Assembly (NCBI RefSeq): GCF_029504395.1
Contig: NZ_JAQFIF010000001.1
Span: 434,001 to 498,000 of the forward strand
From: Arthrobacter sp. ES3-54
Lineage (GTDB): Bacteria; Actinomycetota; Actinomycetes; Actinomycetales; Micrococcaceae
Length of the DNA: 64,000 bases
Reading direction: 5' to 3'
The notes under the pieces were generated by a model, which saw only the letters and a list, made by a program, of their open reading frames with translations, made no database searches and was not told where the DNA came from. The position numbers and the translations under genes were made by a program. Shown here one piece after another: positions 8,144 through 17,499 of this stretch; positions within the stretch are counted from its first letter, which is position 1, and every line of letters begins with the position of its first letter.

Positions 8144-11100
8144 GGATCCACCGCCTGGAGATTGCCGCCTTCGGCCCGTTTGCCGGCACGGAGCGGATCG
8201 ACTTCGACCGGCTCAGCGCCCACGGCCTATTCCTGCTCAACGGCGCCACCGGCGCGGGCAAGACCAGCGTCCTGGATGCCATCTGCTTCGCCCTCTACGG
8301 ATCGGTTCCCGGGGCCCGGCAGGACGGGAAGCGGCTGCGCAGCGATCACGCGGAGGCCGCCACCGAGCCCCGCGTCACCTGCGAGTTCTCGGCCAAGGGC
8401 CGGCATTTCGAAGTTTCCCGGTCGCCCGCCTGGGACAAGCCGAGCGCCCGGGGCAAGAACGGCTTCACGGTCCAGCAGGCGAACACGCTGCTGCGCGAAC
8501 GCATCGACGGCGCGTGGGTGGAGAAATCCGGCCGGAACGATGAGGCCGGGGCCGAGATCACCGACGTCCTGGGCATGAACCGGGACCAGTTTACGCGCGT
8601 GGTTATGCTGCCGCAGGGCGACTTCGCGGCGTTCCTGCGCTCCAAGGCTTCTGACCGCCTGGAGCTGCTGCAGAGCCTGTTCGGCACCCAGCGCTTTGAA
8701 GCCGTGGAACAGGAACTGTCCCGGCGGGCGCTGACCGCCAAAGCGGAGGTCGCGAGCCTTACCACGAAGCTTGACCTGCTCCTGGCGCAGGCCGAGTCTG
8801 AAACCGCGGCGCTCGAACTCGACCCCGTAGGTGCCCCCGGCAGGGACCAGCCCGATGCCCTGCTGGCCTGGCTTGACGACGCCGCGGCAACCGCCGCGGA
8901 CGGCAGGGCGGCCGCCGCTGCCGCAGCCGAGAACCACGCCGCTGAACATGCCGCCGCGTTGGAGGCCGCCAACGCGCGGGCAAACCGCCACGCCAAACTT
9001 GCCGCCGCAGAACAGCGACGGATTGACGCCGACGCCGCCGCCCCTCTCCTGCTGGATAAAGCCGCCGCCCTCGGGCTGCACCGCCAAGCCGAAGTGCTTG
9101 GCGGCCAGCTGCAGGCCGTGGAAAGTGCCGCGGCAGCTGAGGACCGGGCAGGAACGGCCCTGCGGGAGGCCGCGCGCACGCTGCGGTCCGCGGCACTGAC
9201 GGACACGGAGCTCGCGGGGCAGGACCTTTTCATCGACGCAGGGACAGGGAAGGCTGCCGACAACGCCGCGGGCCCGCACGCCACATTGGACAGCGCAGCC
9301 GTCCGGGGCACCCTCGCACGGCTGCGGTCTTTGCACGCCGTGCTCACCGAACGCCTGCCCGACGAATCCCGGCTCATCGGACTTACTGAGCGCGGCAGCC
9401 GGCTGCGCCAGCAGCTTCAGGAGCTGGAAACCGGGCGGCAGACGGGTGCCGCCACCCTGGCCGCCCTGCGCTCCGAGTCGGCGGCTCTGTCCGCCGGAAT
9501 CCGCCCCCTCGAGGAACTGGCCGCGGAAGTCCAGCTGCGCACCAAGGAGGCCACGGCAGCTGACGAACTCGTGACCATCGTTGGCCGCTTCCTCGCCGCC
9601 GAGGCCGAGTGCTCGGCAATCGCGGAACAGCACGCCGCGGCCCGGAACGTACACCAGGACCGGAGGCAGCACTGGCTGGACCTCCGTGAGCAACGGCTCA
9701 CGAACGCCGCAGCCGAGCTCGCCACCCAACTCCTCGCCGGAGTCCCATGCCCCGTCTGCGGTAGCCCGGAGCACCCGGCACCCGCCCCGGCCGCAGCCTC
9801 GGCCCTTGCCGTTGCCGAGGCTGAGAAGGCAGCGCAACTAGCCAGCGACACGGCGGAAGAGACCTTCGCTGCCCTGGGACGCGAGCTCGCCGACGCCCAC
9901 CAGATCGTCGCCGTCCTGGCAGCCCAGGGCGGCAGCACACCTCCCGAGGAAGCCCGCTCGGAGGCGGCCCTGGCCCGGGAACGGGCCGGGGACGCCGGCC
10001 GCGCCGCCACGGACCTTGCTGCCAGCCGGGCCCGGCTGGCAGAACTCGAGGCGGCCATCACGGCCGCGGACCGGGCGCAGGCCGACGCCGCCTCCGGCAT
10101 CGCCCAAACGCAATCCACGATCGCCGAAATCGACGAACAGGCAGAGGCCCTAAAACACTCCCTGGACAAGCTGCGCGCCAGCCACGCGACGCTCGAACAG
10201 CGGATCGCCGCCTTGGCATCAACCGCCTCGGTCCTGGAGCACGCCGACGCCGCGCAGTCGGCCCTCGAACAGGCCGCCGCCCGCACCGGGGAGGCACGCC
10301 GGCAACTTGATCAGGCCTTGCCCGCAGCCGGTTTCAGCACCGAAACCGCGGCGCGGGAAGCGCTGCTGCAGCCGCCGGTGGCAGCAAGCCTCGAAACGGC
10401 CATCCGGGCGGGACAGGACGAAGCCGCCAGGATCCAGGAACTATTTGCCGGCGAGGACCTCGCTCTGGCGGCGGCCGAGCGGGCCGCTGGGGACCTCGTC
10501 AGCGACGCCGTCCTCGAAGAGCTCAGGACGGAATCGGCGGCGGCCGACCGCAAAGCCCGGGAAGCCGTGCTGGCGGCCGGGCTGGCAGAAAACTCGCTCC
10601 GGACCCTCGGACGCATCGCCGGTGACTACGCGGAACTCGCCGCCGCCGGCAGGGAACCGCGGGACCGGGCAGCGCTGCTCGCCGCCGTGGCCGACGCCGC
10701 CAAGGGCGGAGGCGACAACACCTACCGCATGAGCCTGAATAGCTACGTCCTCGCCGCCCGGCTTGAGCAGGTGGCCATCGCCGCCTCGGAGCGCCTGATT
10801 GGCATGAGCGACGGCCGCTACACGCTGCAGCACACCGACGCCAAGGCCGCGCGCGGCGCGAAGTCCGGCCTCGGCCTGGAAGTCGTGGATGAGTGGACCG
10901 GCCAGCGCCGGGACACCGCCACCCTCTCCGGCGGCGAGTCCTTCATGGCCTCACTGGCGCTGGCCCTCGGGCTGGCAGACGTCGTGCAGCACGAGTCCGG
11001 CGGCGTGGACATCGAGACCCTCTTCGTGGACGAGGGCTTCGGCAGCCTCGACGAGCAGGCGCTGGAACAGGTCATGGACGCCCTCGAAGGCCTCCGCGAC

Positions 11101-11226
11101 GGCGGTAGGGTAGTGGGGCTCGTGAGCCACGTGGCGGAAATGAAGCAGCGCATCGGCACCCAGCTCCAGGTGGTCAAAGGCCGCAGCGGCTCCACCCTGC
11201 ACATCAGCGACGACACCCGGGTCTGA
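8140..11226 (+). CDS. sbcC: Exonuclease SbcC (Rad50-type SMC ATPase)
   Basis: This 1028-residue protein has an N-terminal Walker A (GATGAGKTS, about residues 32-40), long Ala/Glu/Arg-rich coiled coils, a zinc hook CPVC near residue 535, then the ABC signature LSGGES near 929 and Walker B LFVDEGFGSLD near 960. It is the ATPase/tether subunit partnering SbcD in removing DNA hairpins and double-strand-break processing. The GTG start overlaps the sbcD stop. A stem-loop lies 20 bases downstream. Confidence 0.95.
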   Translation: MRIHRLEIAAFGPFAGTERIDFDRLSAHGLFLLNGATGAGKTSVLDAICFALYGSVPGARQDGKRLRSDHAEAATEPRVTCEFSAKGRHFEVSRSPAWDKPSARGKNGFTVQQANTLLRERIDGAWVEKSGRNDEAGAEITDVLGMNRDQFTRVVMLPQGDFAAFLRSKASDRLELLQSLFGTQRFEAVEQELSRRALTAKAEVASLTTKLDLLLAQAESETAALELDPVGAPGRDQPDALLAWLDDAAATAADGRAAAAAAAENHAAEHAAALEAANARANRHAKLAAAEQRRIDADAAAPLLLDKAAALGLHRQAEVLGGQLQAVESAAAAEDRAGTALREAARTLRSAALTDTELAGQDLFIDAGTGKAADNAAGPHATLDSAAVRGTLARLRSLHAVLTERLPDESRLIGLTERGSRLRQQLQELETGRQTGAATLAALRSESAALSAGIRPLEELAAEVQLRTKEATAADELVTIVGRFLAAEAECSAIAEQHAAARNVHQDRRQHWLDLREQRLTNAAAELATQLLAGVPCPVCGSPEHPAPAPAAASALAVAEAEKAAQLASDTAEETFAALGRELADAHQIVAVLAAQGGSTPPEEARSEAALARERAGDAGRAATDLAASRARLAELEAAITAADRAQADAASGIAQTQSTIAEIDEQAEALKHSLDKLRASHATLEQRIAALASTASVLEHADAAQSALEQAAARTGEARRQLDQALPAAGFSTETAAREALLQPPVAASLETAIRAGQDEAARIQELFAGEDLALAAAERAAGDLVSDAVLEELRTESAAADRKAREAVLAAGLAENSLRTLGRIAGDYAELAAAGREPRDRAALLAAVADAAKGGGDNTYRMSLNSYVLAARLEQVAIAASERLIGMSDGRYTLQHTDAKAARGAKSGLGLEVVDEWTGQRRDTATLSGGESFMASLALALGLADVVQHESGGVDIETLFVDEGFGSLDEQALEQVMDALEGLRDGGRVVGLVSHVAEMKQRIGTQLQVVKGRSGSTLHISDDTRV

Positions 11227-11246
11227 GCCCCTGTCCTGAGCCCGTC

Positions 11247-11277
11247 CCCGGACGGCCAGCCCGGCTGGCCGTCCGGG
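11247..11277 (+). terminator. Stem-loop downstream of sbcC
   Basis: CCCGGACGGCCAG (11247-11259) and its exact complement (11265-11277) form a 13-bp stem with a 5-base loop. There is no T-run, so it may be an inefficient terminator or mRNA 3' stabiliser. Confidence 0.55.
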
Positions 11278-11329
11278 CATCAGCTATCATGGATCTGTTA
11301 CCGGGTCGCGCGCATCGGGAGGAGGGACG

Positions 11330-11362
11330 ATGCGCACTAATGAGCGAACCCGGAAACCATGA
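11330..11362 (+). CDS. Putative 10-residue leader peptide (MRTNERTRKP) coupled to the MFS gene
   Basis: A very strong ribosome-binding site (GGGAGGAGGG, ending five bases upstream) precedes ATG 11330. The reading frame is ten codons long and its TGA overlaps the ATG of the MFS transporter as ATGA. The transporter ATG at 11359 has no ribosome-binding site of its own except within this mini-ORF. Translation of the leader would therefore feed ribosomes to the transporter start. The Arg/Lys-rich content is compatible with a regulatory leader, but this is inference. Confidence 0.5.
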   Translation: MRTNERTRKP

Positions 11363-12795
11363 ACCCTTCACCGTCTTCTTTGGCGTCTACTCTTGACGCC
11401 CCCATTTCGACCAACTCCCCAACGGCGACTGGCGCGCTGCCGGCCCCCGCGCCGGCCAAGGGCGGCCGCTTCGCGCGGCTGCCGCTGCTCGCCGGCCGCA
11501 GTTTCATCCCGCTGGGGCTCTTCGCCCGCCTGCCGCTGGCCATGCTCACCGTCGGCGCCCTGACGCTCGTCACCTCCGTCACGGGCTCCTACGCCGTGGG
11601 CGGCGCCGCGGCCGGTGCCGTCGGCATCGGTTCCGCACTGGGTGCTCCCGTGCTGGGCGTCCTCGCCGACCGGCTCGGCCAGCGCCGCGTGCTGCTCGTG
11701 TCCGCCGTCGCCAACACCGTGGCCATCGTTGCCCTGATCCTCGCGGCGTACCTCATTCCCGGGGCGCAGGACCTTGCCGCCGCTGTCCCCGTCCTGATCA
11801 CGGCCTTCGTGGCCGGGGCCAGCTGCCCGCAGGTCGGTCCGCTGGCCCGGGTCCGCTGGATGGCGCTGACATCCCGGACATCCGGGCGCGGGTCGGCCGC
11901 GAACTCCGCCGACCTGGACACCGCCCTGTCCTATGAGAGCACCGCGGACGAGCTCACGTTCGTACTCGGCCCGGCACTGGTCGGCATCCTCGCGAGCCTG
12001 CTCGCGCCGTGGCTGCCGCTGGCCCTGGCCGCGGCACTGACAGCTGTCCTCGTACCCGCCTTCGCCGTCCACCCCACGCACCACGCGGTGGTCCGCACAG
12101 CACGGCGCCCGTCCTCCGGCCAGGCAGCTGAACCGGCAGCCGCATCGGCCTCCGGCTTTGCTCCCGCAGCGGCGGGGGACCGGAACGCGGACGCCCGCAC
12201 GGCGGCCCAGCGCGCCAGGACCTTCGCCGCCGTCGCCCTTCCGGTGCTGGCGATGGTGTGCATGGGCACGTTCTTCGGCTCCACCCAGGCATCCCTGAGT
12301 TCCTTCTCCGCCAGCTTCGCCACCTCCGAGCTCGCGGGCCTGCTCTACGCCGCGATGGGACTGAGCTCTGCGGCCGCCGCCCTCTCGGTCGCGTACTGGC
12401 CCCGCCGCCTCACGGTGAACGTCCGCTGGATTGCGTGCGCGGGGCTTATGGCCGGGCTCGCATCACTGCTGTTGCTGCCCACGACGGCACTGCCCATGGT
12501 CCTCGTGCTGCTGGTGCTGGGCCTGCCCGTCGGCCCGCTCATGGTCACTGTTTTCGCCATCGGCGGCCTCGTGGCTCCGGCCGGAAAGCTCGGCACGGTC
12601 ATGACGGCCCTGGCCAGCGGCATTGTCGCCGGCACCGCGCTCGGATCCTCCATCGCCGGGCAGCTGGCCCAGAACTTCGGCTATTCGACGTCGTTCCTGG
12701 TTCCCGTGTGCGCAGCCACGGCTTTGTTCCTGCTGGGAACCGCAGCCGCCGTCGTACTCCGGCAACGCGGACGGAAGGCGGCGCCGGCCGCCTAA
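11359..12795 (+). CDS. Major facilitator superfamily transporter
   Basis: The 478-residue protein has about 12 hydrophobic segments and an MFS loop 2-3 motif (GVLADRLGQRRVLL, about residues 95-108). A 35-residue central hydrophilic loop (about 245-285) divides the two six-helix halves. Its general look is that of a drug or metabolite exporter; the substrate is unknown. The start at 11359 overlaps a ten-codon leader ORF by four bases, suggesting coupled translation. It follows sbcDC but is separated from it by a hairpin. Confidence 0.83.
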   Translation: MNPSPSSLASTLDAPISTNSPTATGALPAPAPAKGGRFARLPLLAGRSFIPLGLFARLPLAMLTVGALTLVTSVTGSYAVGGAAAGAVGIGSALGAPVLGVLADRLGQRRVLLVSAVANTVAIVALILAAYLIPGAQDLAAAVPVLITAFVAGASCPQVGPLARVRWMALTSRTSGRGSAANSADLDTALSYESTADELTFVLGPALVGILASLLAPWLPLALAAALTAVLVPAFAVHPTHHAVVRTARRPSSGQAAEPAAASASGFAPAAAGDRNADARTAAQRARTFAAVALPVLAMVCMGTFFGSTQASLSSFSASFATSELAGLLYAAMGLSSAAAALSVAYWPRRLTVNVRWIACAGLMAGLASLLLLPTTALPMVLVLLVLGLPVGPLMVTVFAIGGLVAPAGKLGTVMTALASGIVAGTALGSSIAGQLAQNFGYSTSFLVPVCAATALFLLGTAAAVVLRQRGRKAAPAA

Positions 12796-12811
12796 GCCCC
12801 GCTAACCCGCC

Positions 12812-12868
12812 GTTGCGCTATCACTTGTGGTCCCTAAACGGCGCCAGGAGGACATCTGCTGATAGGGC
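12812..12868. repeat. Hairpin-forming intergenic element, copy A
   Basis: GTTGCGCTATCA (12812-12823) and TGATAGGGC (12860-12868) bracket a 36-base core containing GTCCCTAAACGGCGCC; CTATCA and TGATAG are complementary. The layout, spacing and several core bases match an element at the other side of the window (29907 onwards), where an IS has inserted. It lies between the MFS gene and the convergent IclR gene. Confidence 0.6.
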
Positions 12869-12905
12869 ATCGGAGGGAAGCGGGCGACGGCGGCACGTTC
12901 CACGC

Positions 12906-13631
12906 TTAGCCCAGTTGCGCCTCGATGCGCCGCGCGGCCTCCGTGAGGGCCCCGGCGACCTCGTCCGGGTCCTGCGCGGCGCGGATATACACGACGGCGA
13001 GGGCGGCCGGCCGGCCGCCCGGCACGCGCAGCGGCACCGCGATGGAGGACACCCCGGGGATCACCTCGTCATGGCTGGCGGCAAAGCCGCGGCGCCGGGC
13101 CTCGGCCGCTTCGGCCCGGTACGGGATGCCCGGGACCAGGGCCCGCCACTCCTGTTCCGGGAAGGCGGACTGGATGGCAATGCCCGGCGCCCCGGCGCTG
13201 ATGGGATGCCGCGACCCCGGGTGCTGCACCACCGCGGCGCCGCTGTGCCTCGGGTCCACCGTCACCAGCGTCACGCACTCCTCCCGGTCCCAGACCGCCA
13301 CAAAGGCGCTCATGGTCAGGGTGTTGGCCAGCAGGGTCAGCTCCGGCAGGGCCGCCGTCTGCAGGTTGCGGGAGACCCCGCGGGCCAGGACGGCGAGGCC
13401 CGGGCCGGGCTGGACGCGGCCGCCGTCGTCCCGCACCAGCAGCGAATGGTCCTCCAGGGTGCGCAGGATCCGGTAGGCCACGGAGCGGTGGACGCCCATG
13501 GCATCGGCGAGTTCGGCAATAGTGAGCGGCTGCTGCGCCTCGGCGAGGATCTCCAACGCCCTAATGCCGCGGGAAAGCGTCTGGGACGGGGAAGCCTGGG
13601 CAGCGCCGGCATTCGGGGTCATGGGGTCCAT
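12906..13631 (-). CDS. IclR family transcriptional regulator
   Basis: The 241-residue protein has an N-terminal winged helix (about residues 20-85: RGIRALEILAEAQQ, then ELADAMGVHRSVAYRILRTL) and a C-terminal IclR effector domain (about 95-240). IclR regulators commonly control aromatic catabolism. It is transcribed divergently from a flavin reductase/HpaB-type monooxygenase operon, and the intervening region has a perfect TGTTC-N7-GAACA palindrome, so it likely controls that operon and itself. An alternative ATG lies at 13622. Confidence 0.88.
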   Translation of the reverse strand: MDPMTPNAGAAQASPSQTLSRGIRALEILAEAQQPLTIAELADAMGVHRSVAYRILRTLEDHSLLVRDDGGRVQPGPGLAVLARGVSRNLQTAALPELTLLANTLTMSAFVAVWDREECVTLVTVDPRHSGAAVVQHPGSRHPISAGAPGIAIQSAFPEQEWRALVPGIPYRAEAAEARRRGFAASHDEVIPGVSSIAVPLRVPGGRPAALAVVYIRAAQDPDEVAGALTEAARRIEAQLG

Positions 13632-13701
13632 CCTAGGGGCGGGGTCGCTGGACGCCGGGCGTGCCGGGCAACCCTTGTGTTCCGGCTCACGGTCCGCTAG
13701 C

Positions 13702-13737
13702 GTTCTATATGGGAACTACTTGTTCGATTATAGAACA
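13702..13737. promoter_or_regulatory. Candidate IclR operator in the divergent spacer
   Basis: TGTTCGATTATAGAACA at 13721-13737 is a 17-bp palindrome (TGTTC-N7-GAACA), the style of operator used by IclR family regulators of aromatic catabolism. A further outward half-site GTTCTATA at 13702-13709 is the complement of TATAGAAC in the main site. It lies about 70 bases upstream of the reductase start. Confidence 0.6.
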
Positions 13738-13808
13738 ACATCCTACCCAAAGCACAGATCAACCACACCACGACCGAACAAGACCGCAACGAACGCAAGG
13801 GATCAGTG

Positions 13809-14348
13809 ATGATTGCCAAGCCACGCGACCACGCCGGGGGTGTCCGGGGCCAGGGTCCGCTGTCCGCCCCGCGGGCCAGCCACTTCCGGGGCAGCCTCGG
13901 CAGGTTTGCCACCGGCGTCGCGATCGTGACCTTCGACGGCGTAACGAAGCGCCACGGCATTACCGTGAACTCCTTCACCTCGGTCTCTATGGAGCCTCCG
14001 CTGGTGCTGGTGAGCATCGCCCGCACTGCCAAGGCCCACGATGAGCTCGCCGGCCGGCCCTTCACGGTGAATATCCTCGGAGCCGAGCAGCGGCATCTGG
14101 CTATGCACTTCGCCGGCCGTCCCGGCCCCGAGCCGCTGTGGGTGGAGGGGGACACCGCGCCGCGGCTGTCCAATGTCCTCGCCTATTTCGAATGCAGGCC
14201 CTGGGCGGCGTACGACGGCGGCGACCACACCCTCTACGTCGGCGAGGTGGTGGACTTCAACTACCGCAACGGCGATGCCCTGGCGTTCGCCAACAGCACC
14301 TTCACCACCATCCCGGAAAGCCAGCTGGGCATGGAGGACCTGCTCTAG
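13809..14348 (+). CDS. Flavin reductase (HpaC-like) component of a two-component monooxygenase
   Basis: The 179-residue protein matches the flavin reductase-like domain: GRFATGVAIVTF near residues 35-46, KRHGITVNSFTSVSMEPPLVLVSI (flavin contacts) and the TLYVGEVVDF block near 140. It would supply reduced FMN/FAD to the oxygenase encoded next. ATG 13809 is preferred over GTG 13806 because AAGGGA lies six bases upstream. The genes are 76 bases apart, on the same strand. Confidence 0.88.
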   Translation: MIAKPRDHAGGVRGQGPLSAPRASHFRGSLGRFATGVAIVTFDGVTKRHGITVNSFTSVSMEPPLVLVSIARTAKAHDELAGRPFTVNILGAEQRHLAMHFAGRPGPEPLWVEGDTAPRLSNVLAYFECRPWAAYDGGDHTLYVGEVVDFNYRNGDALAFANSTFTTIPESQLGMEDLL

Positions 14349-14424
14349 CGCAAGCCACATCCATTCAACACAGCATCCAATCAATACGGCTCAGCTCAGC
14401 TCAACGACGACTGGAGGAAGACCA

Positions 14425-15879
14425 ATGGGTATCCGTACCGGACGGCAGTACCTGGACAAGCTCAACGCCATGACGCCGCACGTGGTGATCGACGGCGAGG
14501 TGGTCAGCGAGAAGATCGCCGAGCACCCGGCTTTCCGCAATGTGGCCCGCTCCTACGCCGGGCTCTTTGACATGCAGCACGACCCCAAGTACCAGGAGGC
14601 GCTCACCTACACCTCGCCCAGCACCGGGGACTTGGTCAACGCCTCCTTCCTGGTGCCGAAGACCATTGAGGACCTACAGCGGCGCCGCCGGGCCATCTCC
14701 ACCTGGGCCGAGTCCTCCAACGGCTTCCTTGGCCGCTCCGGAGACTACATGAACTCCGCGCTCACCGCGCTGGGCACGGCGGGGAAGTGGTTCGCGCAGG
14801 CGGATCCGAAGTTCGGCGAGAACATCCGAAAGTACTATGAGTGGGCCCGGGAAAACGACGTCCTCGCCACGCACACCCTCATCCCGCCGCAGGTCAACCG
14901 CTCGGTCTCCGGCTCGGAGCAGCTCGGCGGCCAGCTCTCGGCCCGGATCGTGGAGGAGCGCGACGACGGGATCGTCATCCAGGGCGCCCGCATGCTCGCC
15001 ACCATCGCCCCGATCGCCGATGAGCTCCTCGTGTTCCCGTCCACCGTCCTGCGGGGCACCCCGGAAGACGCGCCCTACTCCTACGCGTTCGCCATCCCCA
15101 ACGATGCCCCGGGCCTGCGCTACCTCTGCCGGACCTCGCTGTACAACGGCGGCAGCACCCACGACGAGCCGCTGGCCTCCCGCTATGAGGAAATGGACGC
15201 CGTCGCGGTCTTTGACCATGTCTTCGTGCCCAACGAGCGCATCTTCATGCTCGGCCACCCGCAACTGTGCAACAGCTTCTACACCGAAACCGGCGCCGGC
15301 GCGCTCATGACCCACCAGGTGGTCACCCGCACCATCGCCAAGAGCGAGTTCTTCCTCGGCCTGGCGTCGGAACTGGCCGAGTCGATCGGCATCGACGGGT
15401 TCCAGCACATCCAGGAGGACATTGCCGAGCTGATCATCGACGTCGAAATCGGCAAGGCGCTGGTCCGCGCGTCGGAGGCCGACGCCGGGCTCAACGATGC
15501 CGGCGTCATGCTGCCGAAGTGGTCCACGCTGAACGCGGCCCGCAACTGGTACCCGAAGATTGCCCAGCGCTTCCCGCAGATCATCCGGAAGTTCTCGGCG
15601 TCGGGCCTCATGGCACTGCCGGGCGAGGCGGACGTCAACAGTGAGGCCCGGGAGGACATCGAGCTGTACCTGCAGGGCAAGACCCTGACCGGCCCCGAGC
15701 GCGTCAGGCTGTTCAAGCTGGCCTTCGACGCCTCGATCTCCGGGTTCGCCGGGCGCCAGTCGCTCTACGAGTACTTCTTCTTCGGGGACCCGGTCCGCAT
15801 GGCCGGTGCCCTGGTCAACACCTACGACCGCGAACCGGTCCGGGCCAGGGTCCGCGAGCTGCTCAACCGCACCGACTGA
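14425..15879 (+). CDS. HpaB-type FADH2-dependent aromatic monooxygenase (large component)
   Basis: This 484-residue protein belongs to the 4-hydroxyphenylacetate 3-hydroxylase/chlorophenol monooxygenase family: RTGRQYLDKLNA at the start, a central HTLIPPQVNRS segment and the GARMLATIAPIADELLVFP block, and C-terminal GLMALPGEADVN. Such enzymes ortho-hydroxylate phenolic substrates using reduced flavin from a partner reductase, here the preceding gene. The exact substrate (4-hydroxyphenylacetate, a phenol or a chlorophenol) cannot be read from sequence. GGAGG eight bases upstream supports ATG 14425. Confidence 0.87.
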   Translation: MGIRTGRQYLDKLNAMTPHVVIDGEVVSEKIAEHPAFRNVARSYAGLFDMQHDPKYQEALTYTSPSTGDLVNASFLVPKTIEDLQRRRRAISTWAESSNGFLGRSGDYMNSALTALGTAGKWFAQADPKFGENIRKYYEWARENDVLATHTLIPPQVNRSVSGSEQLGGQLSARIVEERDDGIVIQGARMLATIAPIADELLVFPSTVLRGTPEDAPYSYAFAIPNDAPGLRYLCRTSLYNGGSTHDEPLASRYEEMDAVAVFDHVFVPNERIFMLGHPQLCNSFYTETGAGALMTHQVVTRTIAKSEFFLGLASELAESIGIDGFQHIQEDIAELIIDVEIGKALVRASEADAGLNDAGVMLPKWSTLNAARNWYPKIAQRFPQIIRKFSASGLMALPGEADVNSEAREDIELYLQGKTLTGPERVRLFKLAFDASISGFAGRQSLYEYFFFGDPVRMAGALVNTYDREPVRARVRELLNRTD

Positions 15880-15948
15880 CCCCCGGAAGACACTCCCCGG
15901 GAATATGTGTGCCCTATCACACATTTCATAGTAGTATTTAGGATACTA

Positions 15949-15966
15949 ACTGACCGTTCGATCAGT
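15949..15966. promoter_or_regulatory. Candidate operator/promoter upstream of the MHS transporter
   Basis: ACTGACCGTTCGATCAGT is an inverted repeat (ACTGA / TCAGT around eight bases) just after an AT-rich stretch with GGATACT as a possible -10. It lies 104 bases upstream of the transporter start and suggests separate regulation from the oxygenase genes. Confidence 0.4.
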
Positions 15967-16069
15967 AATTCGAGTGCTCCGCAACTTCCGCGGCCAGTAC
16001 CCAAGAGGCACCAGCTAGTCACTTCGCACCCACTTGGGCAGTACCTCTGCCCCCAGCAACGGAGTTCCA

Positions 16070-17404
16070 ATGACCGCAACTTCACGTGTCGATACCGAGG
16101 CGGGCCCCAGCAGCAAGCATGAGGAACGAAAGGTCCTCGCGGGCACGCTGGTCGGCACCACCATCGAGTGGTACGACTTCTTCATTTTTGCCCAGCTGAC
16201 GGCAACGCTGCTGTCACCGCTGTTCCTGGCACCGCTGAACGCCTCCAACCCGGGCCTGGCGCAGATCCTGTCCTTCGCCCTCATCGGCATCAGCTTCCTG
16301 TTCCGCCCGCTCGGCGCCGTCGTCGCCGGCCACCTGGGCGACCGCCTCGGCCGCAAGGCCATGCTGGTCTTCACCCTCATCATGATGGGTGCCGCCACGG
16401 CGCTGATCGGCCTGCTGCCCACCTACGCGCAGATCGGTTTCTGGGCTCCGGTCCTGCTGATCCTGCTCCGCGTCATCCAGGGCTTCTCCGCCGGCGGTGA
16501 ATGGGGCGGTGCTGCCCTGATGGCCGTGGAGCACGCTCCCAAGAGCAAGCGCGGCCTGTTCGGGGCCTACCCGCAGATCGGCGTGCCCGTGGGCATGATC
16601 CTCGCCACGGGCCTGCTGTACTTCCTCAACACGTCCATGTCCAAGGAAGACTTCGCGGCCTGGGGCTGGCGGGTTCCGTTCCTGCTCTCCATCGTGCTGA
16701 TCGTCGTCGGCTACCTGATCCGCCGGGCGGTCGCCGAGAGCCCCGTCTTCAAGGAGATGCAGGAGCGCAAGGAAGGGAGCAAGGCGCCCCTGGGCGAGCT
16801 TCTCCGCAACCACAAGAAGGCCGTTCTCTACTCGACGATGATCTTCATCGGCAACAACGCCGCCGGTTACCTGCTGATCGCATTCTTCATCTCCTACGCC
16901 ACCAAGTCCCTGAAAATGCCTACCCCGCAGATCCTGCTGGCCACCACGCTGGCTTCCTTCGGCTGGCTGATCTTCACCCTGGTCGGAGGCTGGCTGTCGG
17001 ACAAGATCGGCCGCGTCAAGACCTTCCTGCTCGGTTACGGCATCGTCTTCGCCTGGATGATCCCGATGTTCGCGCTGATCGACACCAAGAACATCGTGCT
17101 CTACGGCGTCGCGCTGTTTGTCCTGACCATCGGCCTGGGCCTGTCCTACGGCCCCATGTCCGCGATGTACGCCGAGATGTTCCCGGCGAACGTTCGCTAC
17201 TCGGGCATTTCGATCGGCTACGCCTTCGGCGCCATCCTCGGCGGTGCGTTCGCTGCCACCATTGCTGAGGTCCTGCTGCAGGGCACCGGGTGGACCGGTT
17301 CCATCGGCATCTACATCATGATCCTCTGCGTCATCTCCGCGGTCGGCGTCCTGCTGGCCGGGGAGACGAAGGGCCGCCCGCTCGGCGTCAGCAGCCACCA
17401 CTAG
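16070..17404 (+). CDS. MHS-family (metabolite:H+ symporter) MFS transporter
   Basis: The 444-residue, 12-TM protein has MHS hallmarks: GTTIEWYDFFIFAQL at residues 25-39, GHLGDRLGRKAMLV at about 85-98, and the GGEWGGAALMAVEHAP block near 145. MHS members import organic acids such as shikimate, citrate, proline/betaine or aromatic acids. Its position after the monooxygenase genes suggests uptake of the aromatic growth substrate, but this is inference. ATG 16070 has GGAG six bases upstream; a TTG at 16034 is less likely. A perfect terminator palindrome follows. Confidence 0.87.
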   Translation: MTATSRVDTEAGPSSKHEERKVLAGTLVGTTIEWYDFFIFAQLTATLLSPLFLAPLNASNPGLAQILSFALIGISFLFRPLGAVVAGHLGDRLGRKAMLVFTLIMMGAATALIGLLPTYAQIGFWAPVLLILLRVIQGFSAGGEWGGAALMAVEHAPKSKRGLFGAYPQIGVPVGMILATGLLYFLNTSMSKEDFAAWGWRVPFLLSIVLIVVGYLIRRAVAESPVFKEMQERKEGSKAPLGELLRNHKKAVLYSTMIFIGNNAAGYLLIAFFISYATKSLKMPTPQILLATTLASFGWLIFTLVGGWLSDKIGRVKTFLLGYGIVFAWMIPMFALIDTKNIVLYGVALFVLTIGLGLSYGPMSAMYAEMFPANVRYSGISIGYAFGAILGGAFAATIAEVLLQGTGWTGSIGIYIMILCVISAVGVLLAGETKGRPLGVSSHH

Positions 17405-17430
17405 GCGGTTGTTCCGGCAGGCAAAGCAAT

Positions 17431-17472
17431 ACACAAGAGAGGCACGGACCGCGGTCCGTGCCTCTCTTGTGT
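17431..17472. terminator. Perfect 42-bp palindromic bidirectional terminator
   Basis: Bases 17431-17472 read identically on both strands (starts ACACAAGAGAGG, ends CCTCTCTTGTGT, centre GACCGCGGTC). It separates the convergent MHS transporter and alpha/beta hydrolase genes. Confidence 0.85.
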
Positions 17473-17499
17473 CTTGCCTGTGTTGCGCTGCCTGTCTGC

